Shown here: positions 46,902 through 55,737 of the stretch, one piece after another
Position numbering within the stretch: position 1 is the first letter of the stretch
Layout of the letters: the number at the start of each line of letters is the position of its first letter
NCBI RefSeq assembly: GCF_014651635.1
Contig: NZ_BMXG01000008.1
Location: forward strand, 78,607 to 142,606
Length of the DNA stretch: 64,000 bases
DNA from: Cerasicoccus arenae
GTDB taxonomy: Bacteria; Verrucomicrobiota; Verrucomicrobiia; Opitutales; Cerasicoccaceae
Reading direction: 5' to 3'
The notes under the pieces: generated by a model
The model's database searches: none
What the model was told of the DNA's origin: nothing
Seen by the model: the letters and a program-made list of their open reading frames with translations, nothing else
Made by a program: the position numbers and the translations under genes

Positions 46902-47276
46902 TTACCGCTCCCACTCGAGGCCTTTTTTCTTCATCTCATAGACGAGGCCCAACGTCAGGACGCCAAGGAAGAAAAAGATCGGCCAAACGCTCAAAATACC
47001 GACAGACAAGAGTTCGCGGTAAATCAGCACCCACGGAATCATGAACACCATCTCGATGTCGAAGAGGATGAAGAGCATCGCCACGACATAGAACTTCACG
47101 CTGAACTTCGGGTGTGGCTTGCTTTCTTCGAGCATGCCGCACTCGTAAGCAGAGTCCGAGGCGTAGTTGCCGCGGGCGCGCTGTCCAAAGATATGGCTCG
47201 CAATCAAGATCGCCGCAGCAATCACGGCGGCCAGCAGTAGCTGAATCATTACGGGCAGGTAATCTACCAATTCCAT
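46902..47276 (-). CDS. nuoA: NADH-quinone oxidoreductase subunit A
   Basis: A 124-residue complex I membrane subunit with three helices. It shows SDSAYECGMLEESKPHPKFSV-like chemistry (the ECG loop), then KFYVVAMLFILFDIEMVF, the invariant NuoA signature with its acidic residues. ATG 47276 (MELVDYLPVM) is the family start. It stands alone: the gene upstream (tmk) is divergent and the one downstream convergent, so the remaining nuo genes must be elsewhere. Confidence 0.95.
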   Translation of the reverse strand: MELVDYLPVMIQLLLAAVIAAAILIASHIFGQRARGNYASDSAYECGMLEESKPHPKFSVKFYVVAMLFILFDIEMVFMIPWVLIYRELLSVGILSVWPIFFFLGVLTLGLVYEMKKKGLEWER

Positions 47277-47369
47277 ACGTGAAAGCAAAGCGACTGACGC
47301 GGGCAACGCAAGCGGCTTTTACGCCGATTTCAGTTGTGACGAACTCTCTCAGATGTTTTCTTTCCATAC

Positions 47370-48011
47370 ATGTCTGATACTGGCGGAATCCTGATCTCCT
47401 TTGAAGGCTCGGAAGGCAGCGGCAAAAGCACCCAAATCGCCCGACTTGCAAAACATCTCGAACTAGCCGGACGCGAGGTCCTGCGCACACGTGAACCCGG
47501 AGGCACAGCCTTGGGTGAACAAATCCGCCACCTGCTCAAACACGCCGATGCTGGTTTTGGCATGTGTCCAGAAGCCGAGTTACTACTTTTTGCCGCTAGT
47601 CGCGCCCAGCTCGTCCGCGAGGTCATCCTTCCAGCCTTGGATGCTGGCAAAGTGATCCTCTGCGACCGTTTCCTGGACTCGACCACCGTCTATCAGGGCG
47701 TTGCCCGTCAGCTCTCTGAAGACCCGGTTCAGGCGATCAATGGCTTCGCTGTGGGCAGTGCAATGCCGCACCTCACGATCGTTGTCGACGTGCCAGCAGA
47801 GGTTGGTATGGAGCGCATCCAGAAGCGTGCTAGCGATTTGCCGGATCGCATGGAGCAGGAAAATATCGAATTCTATCAGCGAGTCCGCCAAGGCTATCTG
47901 CTTCTGGCCGATCAAATGCCTGAGCGTTTTTTCGTGGTTGATGGAACACTCGATATCGACTCTGTCGGTGAATTAATTTGGGCCGAGATCAACGAACACT
48001 TCTTTGCCTGA
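47370..48011 (+). CDS. tmk: Thymidylate kinase
   Basis: A 213-residue enzyme that phosphorylates dTMP to dTDP. The P-loop is FEGSEGSGKSTQIARL, the DRX motif CDRFLDSTTVYQGVAR, TREPGGT is present and the lid region is around RASDLPDRMEQE. Full length. It diverges from nuoA with a 93-nt gap. Confidence 0.96.
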   Translation: MSDTGGILISFEGSEGSGKSTQIARLAKHLELAGREVLRTREPGGTALGEQIRHLLKHADAGFGMCPEAELLLFAASRAQLVREVILPALDAGKVILCDRFLDSTTVYQGVARQLSEDPVQAINGFAVGSAMPHLTIVVDVPAEVGMERIQKRASDLPDRMEQENIEFYQRVRQGYLLLADQMPERFFVVDGTLDIDSVGELIWAEINEHFFA

Positions 48012-48038
48012 TCCGCTCCGTATGGACGCACACTTAGT

Positions 48039-49052
48039 CTAGATACCGGGCAGAATTTTGCCCATCTGAGAAGCCGAAGACAGCGCAATGATCACAAAAT
48101 AAAGGATCACTAGGAAACCGCCTTCCAGCCGCGTCACTTTACGCTCAGTATAAAAGGCAAACCACAACAGCAGCGTCAGCAGCACCATCGATGGAAATTC
48201 AATGACGAACAAACGGCGTTCGACTTGCAGCGGGTAAAAGGTCGAAACCGAGCCGCCAATGAGCAGCATATTGAAAATATTACTGCCCACAATGTTACCG
48301 GCAATAATGTCGCTCTGCTTACGCAAAGCCGCCGCAACCGACGCCGCCAGCTCCGGCAAGCTAGTGCCAAGCGCGACAAGCGTCAGGCCAATGAGCACCT
48401 GACTAACCCCCATTCGCGTTGCGATCTGCACCGAACTGCCCACGAGAAATTCTGCCCCCAAGGCCAGAAATACTGCGCCAATCAAGACAAAGCTCAGACA
48501 TTTTGCAACGGACGTGATCGGGTCCTTCAGTTCCTCGGTCAGTTCCTCATTCTCAGTCGGGCCGGAACGTTTCGCCTGAAAAACCATAAAAAAGAGATAG
48601 CCCGCAGTTCCAGCCAGCAAGAGTAAGCCTTCCAAGCGCCCAATTTCCCCAGCAGCGAGGAATCCGCCCATGCTCATCAGCGTAAACATCACCGTGACAA
48701 TGACCAGCAGCGGCACCTCTTGCTTGATCAAACGGTTCTGAATCGTAATGGGGTAAATCAACGCAGCAATCCCAAGGATGAGGCCTGCATTGCCCAAATT
48801 ACTGCCGACAATATTGCCAATTGCCAGCCCGCTATTGCCACCTTTTGCCGCAATGAACGCCGTGATCATTTCGGGCATCGACGTCGAAATCGATACGATC
48901 GTCAGACCAACCACAACCGGATTTATCTTGAGTAATAGCGCCAGACTAGCGGCACCGCGCGCCAACCAATCACCTCCCAAACATAGTAGTACAAGACCAA
49001 CTATCAGGAAGAAGGAAAGTAACAGTATGGAGAATGACTCGTAGGCAATCAC
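48039..49052 (-). CDS. Calcium/sodium antiporter (CaCA family, YrbG-like)
   Basis: A 337-residue membrane protein with ten hydrophobic segments in two inverted halves. Both alpha repeats are visible: VVVGLTIVSISTSMPEMITA with GNIVGSNLGNAGLILG, and VLIGLTLVALGTSLPELAAS with GNIVGSNIFNMLLIGG, holding the cation-binding acidic residues. A cytoplasmic Glu-rich loop separates the halves. Start GTG 49052. It is convergent with tmk. Confidence 0.94.
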   Translation of the reverse strand: MIAYESFSILLLSFFLIVGLVLLCLGGDWLARGAASLALLLKINPVVVGLTIVSISTSMPEMITAFIAAKGGNSGLAIGNIVGSNLGNAGLILGIAALIYPITIQNRLIKQEVPLLVIVTVMFTLMSMGGFLAAGEIGRLEGLLLLAGTAGYLFFMVFQAKRSGPTENEELTEELKDPITSVAKCLSFVLIGAVFLALGAEFLVGSSVQIATRMGVSQVLIGLTLVALGTSLPELAASVAAALRKQSDIIAGNIVGSNIFNMLLIGGSVSTFYPLQVERRLFVIEFPSMVLLTLLLWFAFYTERKVTRLEGGFLVILYFVIIALSSASQMGKILPGI

Positions 49053-49210
49053 TAGATAGATGACTAATAAACTAGAAGCGGAGAATCAAGGGGGCGTCAG
49101 AATCAATTGCAAGCGGAATGCGTAGCAAGTTAATTGGCATTACAAAAAGGAATGACATACATACGGCTTTATCCACAGGAAGTAAAATGATTTCCGTCAG
49201 GCTAACTTTG

Positions 49211-50368
49211 CTAAAGCTTGATTACAAGTGGGTTGCCGTCACCACCGTCCATCCCTGGAAGCAATTCTACAAGTGCAGCAGCCAGGGAATTCCACGCCTC
49301 CCAATTCGTGCTCGGCAATGCAGAAATACGGATCGTTCGGCGCGCTTCTTCGGCAGTTACACCCATCGCAGCCAATACGTGTGAGGGGCCGTCCTTGCCA
49401 GTGGCGCAAGCAGAACCCGTGGAGACCAGAAAACCGCGCTGATCAAGCCTCCGCACCCAACGTGTGTTTTCGCCAACTGGTAGGCACAAACTACTCGTGT
49501 TGGACAAGCGTGCCTCTCCAGCACCCCAGATTTTCAAGTCAGAGATCGCCTTGCTCAATAAAGCCTCAAATCGGTCTCGGGCATCGCCGTTGTCTGCCTG
49601 TACCCCGACACGTTGTGCCTCACTCGCCTGTAAGGCGGCGACCATGGACGCGATTGATGGGTAATTTTCCGTTCCAGCCCGGTGATCATTCTCCTGCGCC
49701 CCACCCCGTTGACCGCAAAAACCAGAAAGTCCCGAAGAAACCAACAGAAACCCCGTCCCTTTGGGCCCGCCGAACTTATGTCCACAGGCGGTGACAAAAT
49801 CAGCACTGGCCAACCCTTCAAGTGCTTCCTTGCCCACCCACTGAGTCGCGTCAATGTGGAGCGTCGCCCGATACTGACGACAAACCTCAATTGCCTCCTG
49901 CCAAGGCTGGATCACGCCCGTTTCATTATTCGCCGCCATCAGGGAGACCAGCCCCCCCCCCCTTTTTTCAAGCAGCTCGACCAGCGATTTCATTGAAACA
50001 CACCCCGATTTTTCTACCGGCAAAATCACCAATTGCCCCCCCACACAGTTAGCCCGTGCGTTTTCTAAAACACTGGGATGCTCGATTGCCGATACGATAA
50101 CCCGGCTTTCAGGAGAAATCCGCCGCCAATAAGCAAGCACGTCGCGGTTCCCCTCTGTCGCGCCAGAATTAAACACCACGGACTCTGCTGTCGCGCCAAA
50201 CAAAGCCGCAAGTTCCGCTCGGGCATTCTCCAGAAGCACATGCACACGTGCCGACGCACGCGACGGGCTGGACGGGTTGTGCCAATGCTGGTCTGTCGCC
50301 TCCAGCCATGCCGCCCGCGCTTCTGGGCAAAGTGGCGTGGTGGCGTTGGCGTCGAAGTAATGGCTCAC
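49211..50368 (-). CDS. Cysteine desulfurase (NifS/IscS-like)
   Basis: A 385-residue PLP enzyme that takes sulfur from cysteine for Fe-S clusters, thiolated tRNA or Moco. It has YFDANATTPLCPEA, VFNSGATEGN, the PLP lysine in TACGHKFGGPKGTGFLL, RAGTENYPSI and the catalytic cysteine loop STGSACATGKDGPS. Spacing is of the IscS class. The GTG start 50368 directly abuts the stop of the LysM gene. Lys-Arg-Gly-Gly-Gly-Leu uses G-only codons (C11 at 49962-49972), and a second tract of seven C lies at 50036-50042. No iscU or iscR is adjacent. Confidence 0.95.
   Translation of the reverse strand: MSHYFDANATTPLCPEARAAWLEATDQHWHNPSSPSRASARVHVLLENARAELAALFGATAESVVFNSGATEGNRDVLAYWRRISPESRVIVSAIEHPSVLENARANCVGGQLVILPVEKSGCVSMKSLVELLEKRGGGLVSLMAANNETGVIQPWQEAIEVCRQYRATLHIDATQWVGKEALEGLASADFVTACGHKFGGPKGTGFLLVSSGLSGFCGQRGGAQENDHRAGTENYPSIASMVAALQASEAQRVGVQADNGDARDRFEALLSKAISDLKIWGAGEARLSNTSSLCLPVGENTRWVRRLDQRGFLVSTGSACATGKDGPSHVLAAMGVTAEEARRTIRISALPSTNWEAWNSLAAALVELLPGMDGGDGNPLVIKL
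49962..49972 (-). repeat. G11 tract (C11 on the plus strand) inside the cysteine desulfurase gene
   Basis: Eleven C on the plus strand encode Arg-Gly-Gly-Gly in frame on the minus strand (AGG followed by three GGG). A further C7 lies 63 nt away in the same gene (GTG GGG GGG). Confidence 0.95.
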
Positions 50369-51151
50369 CTACTCCGGGATTTTAAGGTTTTGCCCGACCT
50401 GGAGCGCATTGGGGTTGGGCAGCAGATCACGATTGGCCTGAAAGATGTCCTGCCAACGGCCCGATTCGCCATAGACCTTTGTGCTAATGCGCGTTAAGGT
50501 ATCCCCTGTCACGACCGTGTATTGCCGGGTAGTCCCATTAGCGGGTGAGCGCTGTGTGCTGTTAGTAGCCGTATTGGTCGGTGTTCGCTGAGTCGTTGTT
50601 GAGCCAGACCGTTGCGAAGGGCTGTAGGCAACGCGGCTTGCGGCATCCTGCCCAGACCCAGCCTGCGATGCGACACTCTGCCGCAAGGTCGCTAGCTGCC
50701 GCTTAAGGTCTTGATTTTCCTCTCGGACAGCCTCCAGCATTTCCAGTAAATCCAGTCGATCCATTGCTGAATCGTAAGGTTGGCCAGGAAGCTGTCGGGC
50801 AAAGTCTTTGCGAGCGCTCTCAATCATCTGCTTAGCCTTCTCTGCCTCGGGTGTCGCTGGCTCAAGCTCGATGTAACGCCGTAGATGGTAGATTGAGGCC
50901 ACAGGATCGCCGATGTGCTGTTGATAGAGAATACCTGCCTCCAAATGCGATTCTGGTGCGTCTGGGCGTTTCTCGATCACTTTCAGGAATGCAGACAGCG
51001 CTTCTCCCTGACGACCTTCGCGAAGTAGGCGCTGCCCACGTTGGAAGTGCTTTTCATCGGTTTCGTTCACCACGCCGCCGCTCTGGGAATCGCACCCCGT
51101 CCAAAAGATACAGATAGCCAAAAATGTAAGAATCAACCCGCAACGACTCAT
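50369..51151 (-). CDS. Lipoprotein with TPR-like helices and a C-terminal LysM domain
   Basis: A 260-residue envelope lipoprotein with signal peptide and lipobox (FLAICIFWTGC). TPR-like helices (about 35-105: FQRGQRLLREGRQGEALSAF) are followed by a short coiled coil (about 135-160), a Ser/Thr-rich linker, and a LysM peptidoglycan-binding domain (about 210-260: YTVVTGDTLTRISTKVYG). It probably tethers a complex to the cell wall. ATG 51151 (MSRCGLILTF) gives a normal lipoprotein signal; the 19 residues encoded upstream are unlikely. It is directly joined to the cysteine desulfurase gene, an association with no obvious logic. Confidence 0.87.
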   Translation of the reverse strand: MSRCGLILTFLAICIFWTGCDSQSGGVVNETDEKHFQRGQRLLREGRQGEALSAFLKVIEKRPDAPESHLEAGILYQQHIGDPVASIYHLRRYIELEPATPEAEKAKQMIESARKDFARQLPGQPYDSAMDRLDLLEMLEAVREENQDLKRQLATLRQSVASQAGSGQDAASRVAYSPSQRSGSTTTQRTPTNTATNSTQRSPANGTTRQYTVVTGDTLTRISTKVYGESGRWQDIFQANRDLLPNPNALQVGQNLKIPE

Positions 51152-51232
51152 AGGGAGTTTCTGCCAGATGCACCCGCCTACAGGCAAGCAGGGAATGCAT
51201 TCTTCCAAAGTCTCCTGCGTTCAAGATAGACT

Positions 51233-53545
51233 CTAGCCCTCTGCTGATTCCAGCTTCTGAATCGCGCTGGCCTCGCCAATGACATACAAGACGTCGGACG
51301 CGTGGATAATCTCCTCAGACGCCGGACTAGTGATACGCCGCTCTCCGCGCTGGATGCCCAGCACCGTCACGCCGTGCTTTTGGCGCAGATCAGCACTCGC
51401 CAGCGTTTCATCTACCAACTTGGACTCGCGGGAAATATAGAGCTTTTCAATCCGCAAGCTGGGCGCTGCATGGCTAATGATTGGCGAGCTGCCTGCAGCG
51501 GTTAACAAACGCCGGGCCTCCTGGGTTTGCCGGTTACTGCCGAAAACATACCAGTGATCGCCAGGGAAGATAATTTCGTCAGGATCGATGTCGTAGAGTA
51601 CTTGTCCGGCGCGAGCGAGCGCAACAGCACTAGCGCCCGTAGTCGGGCGCAACGCAGTTCCGCGGAGCGTTGTACCGCAGCACATCGCCCCCGGCGGCAC
51701 CGTAATTTCCTCCACCGCAACAGGCCAAGGATAGCGTTTTTCAATTTCCTCCAAAGTGCTCTCGCGGCGGCTTGATTCCTCATCAACCACGCGCTGATTA
51801 AAGCTCTCCATAAAGAGATACTCCAGTTGGCTGTTGAACCGAATAATCCGTTTCCAGAAAAAGAGTGCGCTCGCCACAATCAGCAAAAGAAAGCCTGCTA
51901 GCGCAGTGCCCGATGGCAAATACTGCGCGGCAGCTGATAGGTAAAAACCACCCATTAGAAGGGAGACCGCCAACACGATAATCCCATTAAAAATATTGCG
52001 CACGCGTCCACGGATGAAGGACCGCGTCGCGCCCGTCGACAACAGCGAGTCGAGCACCATCATCACAGTCGCATTCAAATTACGAATCATCGCCGTGATA
52101 AAAGGCAGGCTGAGGGCACCCGCCGCCAGCCACACCGCCAACCCAAGGCCCATCGCCAAAGATGGGTCCGACACTCGAGCTTTCACTTGGCCATTGCCTA
52201 CATATGCAATCAGCACGAAGGCATTGAGCAGCAAGAAATTTAGCAGGATCTGCAGCAGAGGCCTTTTGATCAGCTTCAGCAATATCGCACGTTCCGCACG
52301 TGTGCCGATATGGTCCAGTAAATTGCGGTAGAATTCGCCGACGGTTGATAAACCACTGGGCATACGGCGGGCCAACCAAGCATGCAGTGGGTCAGCCTTC
52401 TTTGCCAAAATAATACTTCCGCCTGTGCTCAAGACGGATACGCCAACCGCGATCGACATCAGCGAATCATCCGTCACACCTAGCTGTTGACCAAGTGCCG
52501 CAATAATAAACGAGAATTCACCGATCTGCGATTTCACCGTGGCAGCGCGCAAGGCCGTATCCGTCCGTTGGCCAGTCAAAAAGAACCCCAACCAGACGGA
52601 GATGACCTTCAGCGGCTGCATCGCGAGCGTCAGTAGGATGATGACCAAGCCGTTGTCATATAAGGTCTCGGGGTCTATCAGCATGCCAGCAGACACAAAG
52701 AACACCGCGCAAAAAATGTTTCGCAGAGGCTCAGTTGTGTGCTCAATGTCTTCAGTCAGCTTTGACTGCGAAAGAATGGATCCCGCCAAAAATGCCCCCA
52801 ATGCAACTGAAAGGCCCCAGAGCTCTGCGAGGTAGCATAGGCCAAGCATCAGTGCGACGACACAAATAGTCACCAGCTCTTTATTACCATGGCTCTCCAA
52901 CGCATTGAGCAGTCGCGGCGCAAACAGCTTGCCCACGAAGTAAAAGAACACAACGAACAGGCAGATCAAAAAAGTCACGCCTCCAACCGCCGTCCAGTTC
53001 AAGTTGCCCGTCACCGCGACCCCGGAAAGGATGACCAACAGCGCAATTGCCAAAATGTCTTCCAGAATCAGCACTCCAACGGCAAGCTGAGCATGTGGCT
53101 TCTGAAAACGCCCGAGATCTTTGAGGATCGCCACCGTTACCATTGATGAACTAATCGCCAAAATCGAGCCCAAGAACAGCCCCTGAACGACTCCCCAGCC
53201 CAATAATGGTGCTGCCTGAGACCCAATAAAGAGCATCAGCACTGTTTGGAAAATGATCGCAAGGAGCGCTGGCCCCAGCACGGCACGCAGTCGCCTCAAA
53301 TCGAATTCCAGCCCCAAAGAAAACATCAAAAAGACGACCCCAAGCTCACTCAGAGCCTGAATGGTCTTCAAATCGTGCACCGGAGACTGTGTCCACAAGT
53401 TCGGCCCAACAAGGAAACCGCTCAGCAGATACCCCAGAAACACAGGCAGCTTCAGGCGTTTGAAGAGCAAGGTCACCCCGGCGGCGCACATCAGCACAAT
53501 CGCCAAGTCGTTAATTAACACAGGTGCGTGGCTCTCCAAACTCAC
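51233..53545 (-). CDS. CPA2-type cation/proton antiporter with two TrkA-C domains (KefB-like)
   Basis: A 770-residue inner-membrane antiporter. Residues about 10-390 form the 12-13 helix CPA2 transport domain (FLGYLLSGFLVGPNL, VVFLMFSLGLEFDLRRL, GVLILEDILAIALLV with the ion-binding acid). Further hydrophobic segments around 410-590 are followed by two RCK_C/TrkA-C ligand-binding domains (EEITVPPGAMCCGTTLRGTA and LRIEKLYISRESKLVDETL). The NAD-binding RCK_N domain of E. coli KefB is absent. K+ or Na+ export against H+ is likely. The start is uncertain: GTG 53545 is chosen, TTG 53581 is open. Confidence 0.88.
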   Translation of the reverse strand: MSLESHAPVLINDLAIVLMCAAGVTLLFKRLKLPVFLGYLLSGFLVGPNLWTQSPVHDLKTIQALSELGVVFLMFSLGLEFDLRRLRAVLGPALLAIIFQTVLMLFIGSQAAPLLGWGVVQGLFLGSILAISSSMVTVAILKDLGRFQKPHAQLAVGVLILEDILAIALLVILSGVAVTGNLNWTAVGGVTFLICLFVVFFYFVGKLFAPRLLNALESHGNKELVTICVVALMLGLCYLAELWGLSVALGAFLAGSILSQSKLTEDIEHTTEPLRNIFCAVFFVSAGMLIDPETLYDNGLVIILLTLAMQPLKVISVWLGFFLTGQRTDTALRAATVKSQIGEFSFIIAALGQQLGVTDDSLMSIAVGVSVLSTGGSIILAKKADPLHAWLARRMPSGLSTVGEFYRNLLDHIGTRAERAILLKLIKRPLLQILLNFLLLNAFVLIAYVGNGQVKARVSDPSLAMGLGLAVWLAAGALSLPFITAMIRNLNATVMMVLDSLLSTGATRSFIRGRVRNIFNGIIVLAVSLLMGGFYLSAAAQYLPSGTALAGFLLLIVASALFFWKRIIRFNSQLEYLFMESFNQRVVDEESSRRESTLEEIEKRYPWPVAVEEITVPPGAMCCGTTLRGTALRPTTGASAVALARAGQVLYDIDPDEIIFPGDHWYVFGSNRQTQEARRLLTAAGSSPIISHAAPSLRIEKLYISRESKLVDETLASADLRQKHGVTVLGIQRGERRITSPASEEIIHASDVLYVIGEASAIQKLESAEG

Positions 53546-53637
53546 TCGCAATAAAGTGCGCTTCCGCGGGAAAACGCGCAACTGTGAAACTGCAAAACGT
53601 CATCAAATGACGAATACAGTCACACTATAAATAAAAT

Positions 53638-53667
53638 GCCGCTCTCCCTACCCCTAGGGAGAGCGGC
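53638..53667 (-). terminator. Strong hairpin terminator between trxA and the CPA2 antiporter gene
   Basis: A 13-bp perfect stem GCCGCTCTCCCTA / TAGGGAGAGCGGC with a CCCC loop. On the minus strand it is followed by ATTTTATTTATAG. It lies about 320 nt past the trxA stop, so the trxA transcript probably carries a long 3' segment. Confidence 0.8.
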
Positions 53668-53826
53668 TTCTCGTATATTCCCCAATAATCTCTAGAATGA
53701 ACTAGAGAAAGTAATGTGATCAATCGTTACAGTTAGGCGATAACACCCATGAGGCAAGTTGGAAAACATCCATTTTTTAAACTATTTTAACAAATGCATG
53801 CTCATGTAATTCTTATACAATTTCCG

Positions 53827-53985
53827 CTAACGGATATACCAAAGGGCTTGAATTAAAACCGCCGTTTGTATCGCCATTAAATCACTGCCCCAAATATGAA
53901 ACAGCAATAATGGCAAAATTGCGCCCGTAGTACCGAATAGGAAAACACAACTGACGAGCCAATCATTGGCCGTCCATGAACCAAA
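53827..53985 (-). other. 52-codon hydrophobic open frame directly following the trxA stop
   Basis: In the same frame as trxA, straight after its TGA, 52 sense codons run to TAG at 53827. The residues include WLVSCVFLFGTTGAILPLLL and AIQTAVLIQALWYIR, which look like two membrane helices. No ATG exists before the hydrophobic part and no Shine-Dalgarno sequence is visible. It may be a gene remnant, a UGA-readthrough extension, or chance. No family is recognised. Confidence 0.25.
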
Positions 53986-54312
53986 TCATAGATCGGCAGA
54001 GTCGATCCAATCGAGCATCGCCTGTTTTGGCTTAGCTCCAATCAACATGTCGACTTTTTCACCGTTGCGAAGCGCAACAAAGGTCGGAGCACCGCGGATG
54101 CCGAACTTTGCGGCTAGATCAGGCTCAGCAGAGGCATCCACCTTGACGATCTTCACTTGGTCTGCGCGTTCCGCCGCAATTTCGTCCAACACTGGCTCCA
54201 TCGCCTTGCACGGCATGCACCATGGTGAGAAGAAGTCGATAACGACCAGCTGCGACGCCTGTTCGACTTCGGTTGCATAGGTATCTTTGGTTACGATGGT
54301 CAGTGCACTCAT
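53986..54312 (-). CDS. trxA: Thioredoxin
   Basis: A 108-residue disulfide reductase. The active site is FFSPWCMPCKAMEP (CMPC instead of the usual CGPC) and the cis-proline is in RGAPTFVALRNGE. Length is standard. Cytoplasmic. It is a single gene; the region downstream up to the 53638 hairpin holds an unexplained in-frame hydrophobic stretch. Confidence 0.95.
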   Translation of the reverse strand: MSALTIVTKDTYATEVEQASQLVVIDFFSPWCMPCKAMEPVLDEIAAERADQVKIVKVDASAEPDLAAKFGIRGAPTFVALRNGEKVDMLIGAKPKQAMLDWIDSADL

Positions 54313-54473
54313 ATTAGAATTCTTAAAAAAATGGTTATCCTTCGCCTATTGAGTAATCAAACCCGCAAAAGCGACTAAGTTATCACTGATTGAGCAATTC
54401 CTTGGCCAGTGCAAGTTGAATTGGCAATTTAGGGCCGCAACGAGTCCTTAGAATTCTAGCTAATCAGTCCAAA

Positions 54474-55268
54474 TCAAAGCTTTGTCGCCGCGCTTACGAC
54501 AGACTTTTCAAAATAGTTTAGATCCATCCCTTGATTGACCACAATGCTCTGCGCATTAATGCCGCTGCTTGCTGGGCTGAGGAGAAATACCGCCGCGTTG
54601 GCGACCTCCTGAGTCGTGATTGCCTTTCCGCGCAAAGTCAGCTTCTCGGCAAAAAGATAATTTTCTAAGTAACCTGGAATACCAGCGCTCGCGCTTGTCT
54701 TCAGCGGGCCTGCGTTGACGGTATTAAAACGCACCTGCGTGTCGGCGCTAAAGGACTTCGCTAGAAAGCGGGATGAACTCTCCAAGGCAGCCTTTATCGG
54801 CGACATATAACCGTAGTTTTCCGCGAGCACTTGGCTGGAAATACCGATGGCTACTACCGAGGCGTCAGGCTTGAGCAGCGGCTTAAAAGCGCGAGAAATC
54901 TCCACCAGCGAAAAGCTAGAGATTGCCGTGGCCTGGAGGAAGTCTGCACGCTCGGTTTCATGAAAAGGTCGTATGCCCGCACTGTAATTGGCGTAAGCAA
55001 TGGCATGCACAATTCCGTCAAATGCCCCCCCCCCTTTCAGCGATTCTGCCAGTGCGGTAATTTCGTCTTCACGCTCGACGTCACAAATATGCATTGGCCG
55101 GTCCCCCATCAGCTTGGCGAGCGAGCCGCGCCGCGCTTCAGAGCGAACACTGTAGACAACTTCAGCGCCCTCGCGCTCAAGCGTTTGGCCAATGGCCCAA
55201 GCAACGCTTTTTCGGTTGGCGACGCCAAAAATCAAGTAGCGCCGGTTAGCAAAATCAAGGAATGACAT
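54474..55268 (-). CDS. fabI: Enoyl-[acyl-carrier-protein] reductase FabI
   Basis: A 264-residue NADH-dependent SDR enzyme for the last step of fatty acid elongation. The nucleotide-binding region is LIFGVANRKSVAWAIGQTL. The catalytic Tyr and Lys sit in AENYGYMSPIKAALE (Y-X6-K), followed by VNAGPLKTSASAGIPG and the C-terminal SGINAQSIVVNQGMDL. Lys-Gly-Gly-Gly-Ala uses GGG codons (C10 at 55025-55034). It is 10 nt downstream of the rsbW-like gene, so it may share its transcript. Confidence 0.94.
   Translation of the reverse strand: MSFLDFANRRYLIFGVANRKSVAWAIGQTLEREGAEVVYSVRSEARRGSLAKLMGDRPMHICDVEREDEITALAESLKGGGAFDGIVHAIAYANYSAGIRPFHETERADFLQATAISSFSLVEISRAFKPLLKPDASVVAIGISSQVLAENYGYMSPIKAALESSSRFLAKSFSADTQVRFNTVNAGPLKTSASAGIPGYLENYLFAEKLTLRGKAITTQEVANAAVFLLSPASSGINAQSIVVNQGMDLNYFEKSVVSAATKL
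55025..55034 (-). repeat. G10 tract (C10 on the plus strand) inside fabI
   Basis: Ten C on the plus strand encode Gly-Gly-Gly and the first base of Ala in frame on the minus strand. Confidence 0.95.
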
Positions 55269-55278
55269 AGGAGAGAAT

Positions 55279-55698
55279 TTAATCAGGCAGCTCGACGTTT
55301 TTCTTTCTCATGGTGAGCCGATTGTAGCCTTCCATGCGTTGATAATCGAGCTCATCCATCATCTGCTTGAGAAAGAAAATGCCCAAGCCTCCGATCTCGC
55401 GGTCTTCTATAGATGTCTCCAAGTCCGGATCTTTGGAATCGGTGAGAGGATTGAACGCCTTCCCGTTATCCACCATGGTCGCGACAATCATTTCGCCGTC
55501 ACGATGTATCTCTAGGTAAATATCGTGCTCGGTAACATCCTCAAACCCATAGGATATGATGTTTGTCAGAATCTCATCCAGACACAGGTTGAAGGCATGG
55601 ATGATGGCGGGATTGACATCATTTTCGTCCCCAAAAGTCTCGAGGTTCTGAGCGAGTGTCTCAAGTTCCGAAAGTTCGTTGCGATAGGAAAAGCGCAT
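55279..55698 (-). CDS. RsbW-type serine kinase / ATP-binding anti-sigma-like protein
   Basis: A 139-residue GHKL ATPase of the HATPase_c_2 type. The N-box is CLDEILTNIISYGFED, the G1 region VDNGKAFNPL and the G2 region GGLGIFFLKQMMD. Such proteins phosphorylate a STAS-domain partner or hold a sigma factor. It sits between an RsbU-like phosphatase gene (39 nt upstream) and fabI. Neither a STAS protein nor a sigma factor is encoded nearby, so the target is unknown. Confidence 0.88.
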   Translation of the reverse strand: MRFSYRNELSELETLAQNLETFGDENDVNPAIIHAFNLCLDEILTNIISYGFEDVTEHDIYLEIHRDGEMIVATMVDNGKAFNPLTDSKDPDLETSIEDREIGGLGIFFLKQMMDELDYQRMEGYNRLTMRKKNVELPD

Positions 55699-55737
55699 TA
55701 GGGTAAAATATCGACCTACGATGTTGATAGTTAACGC

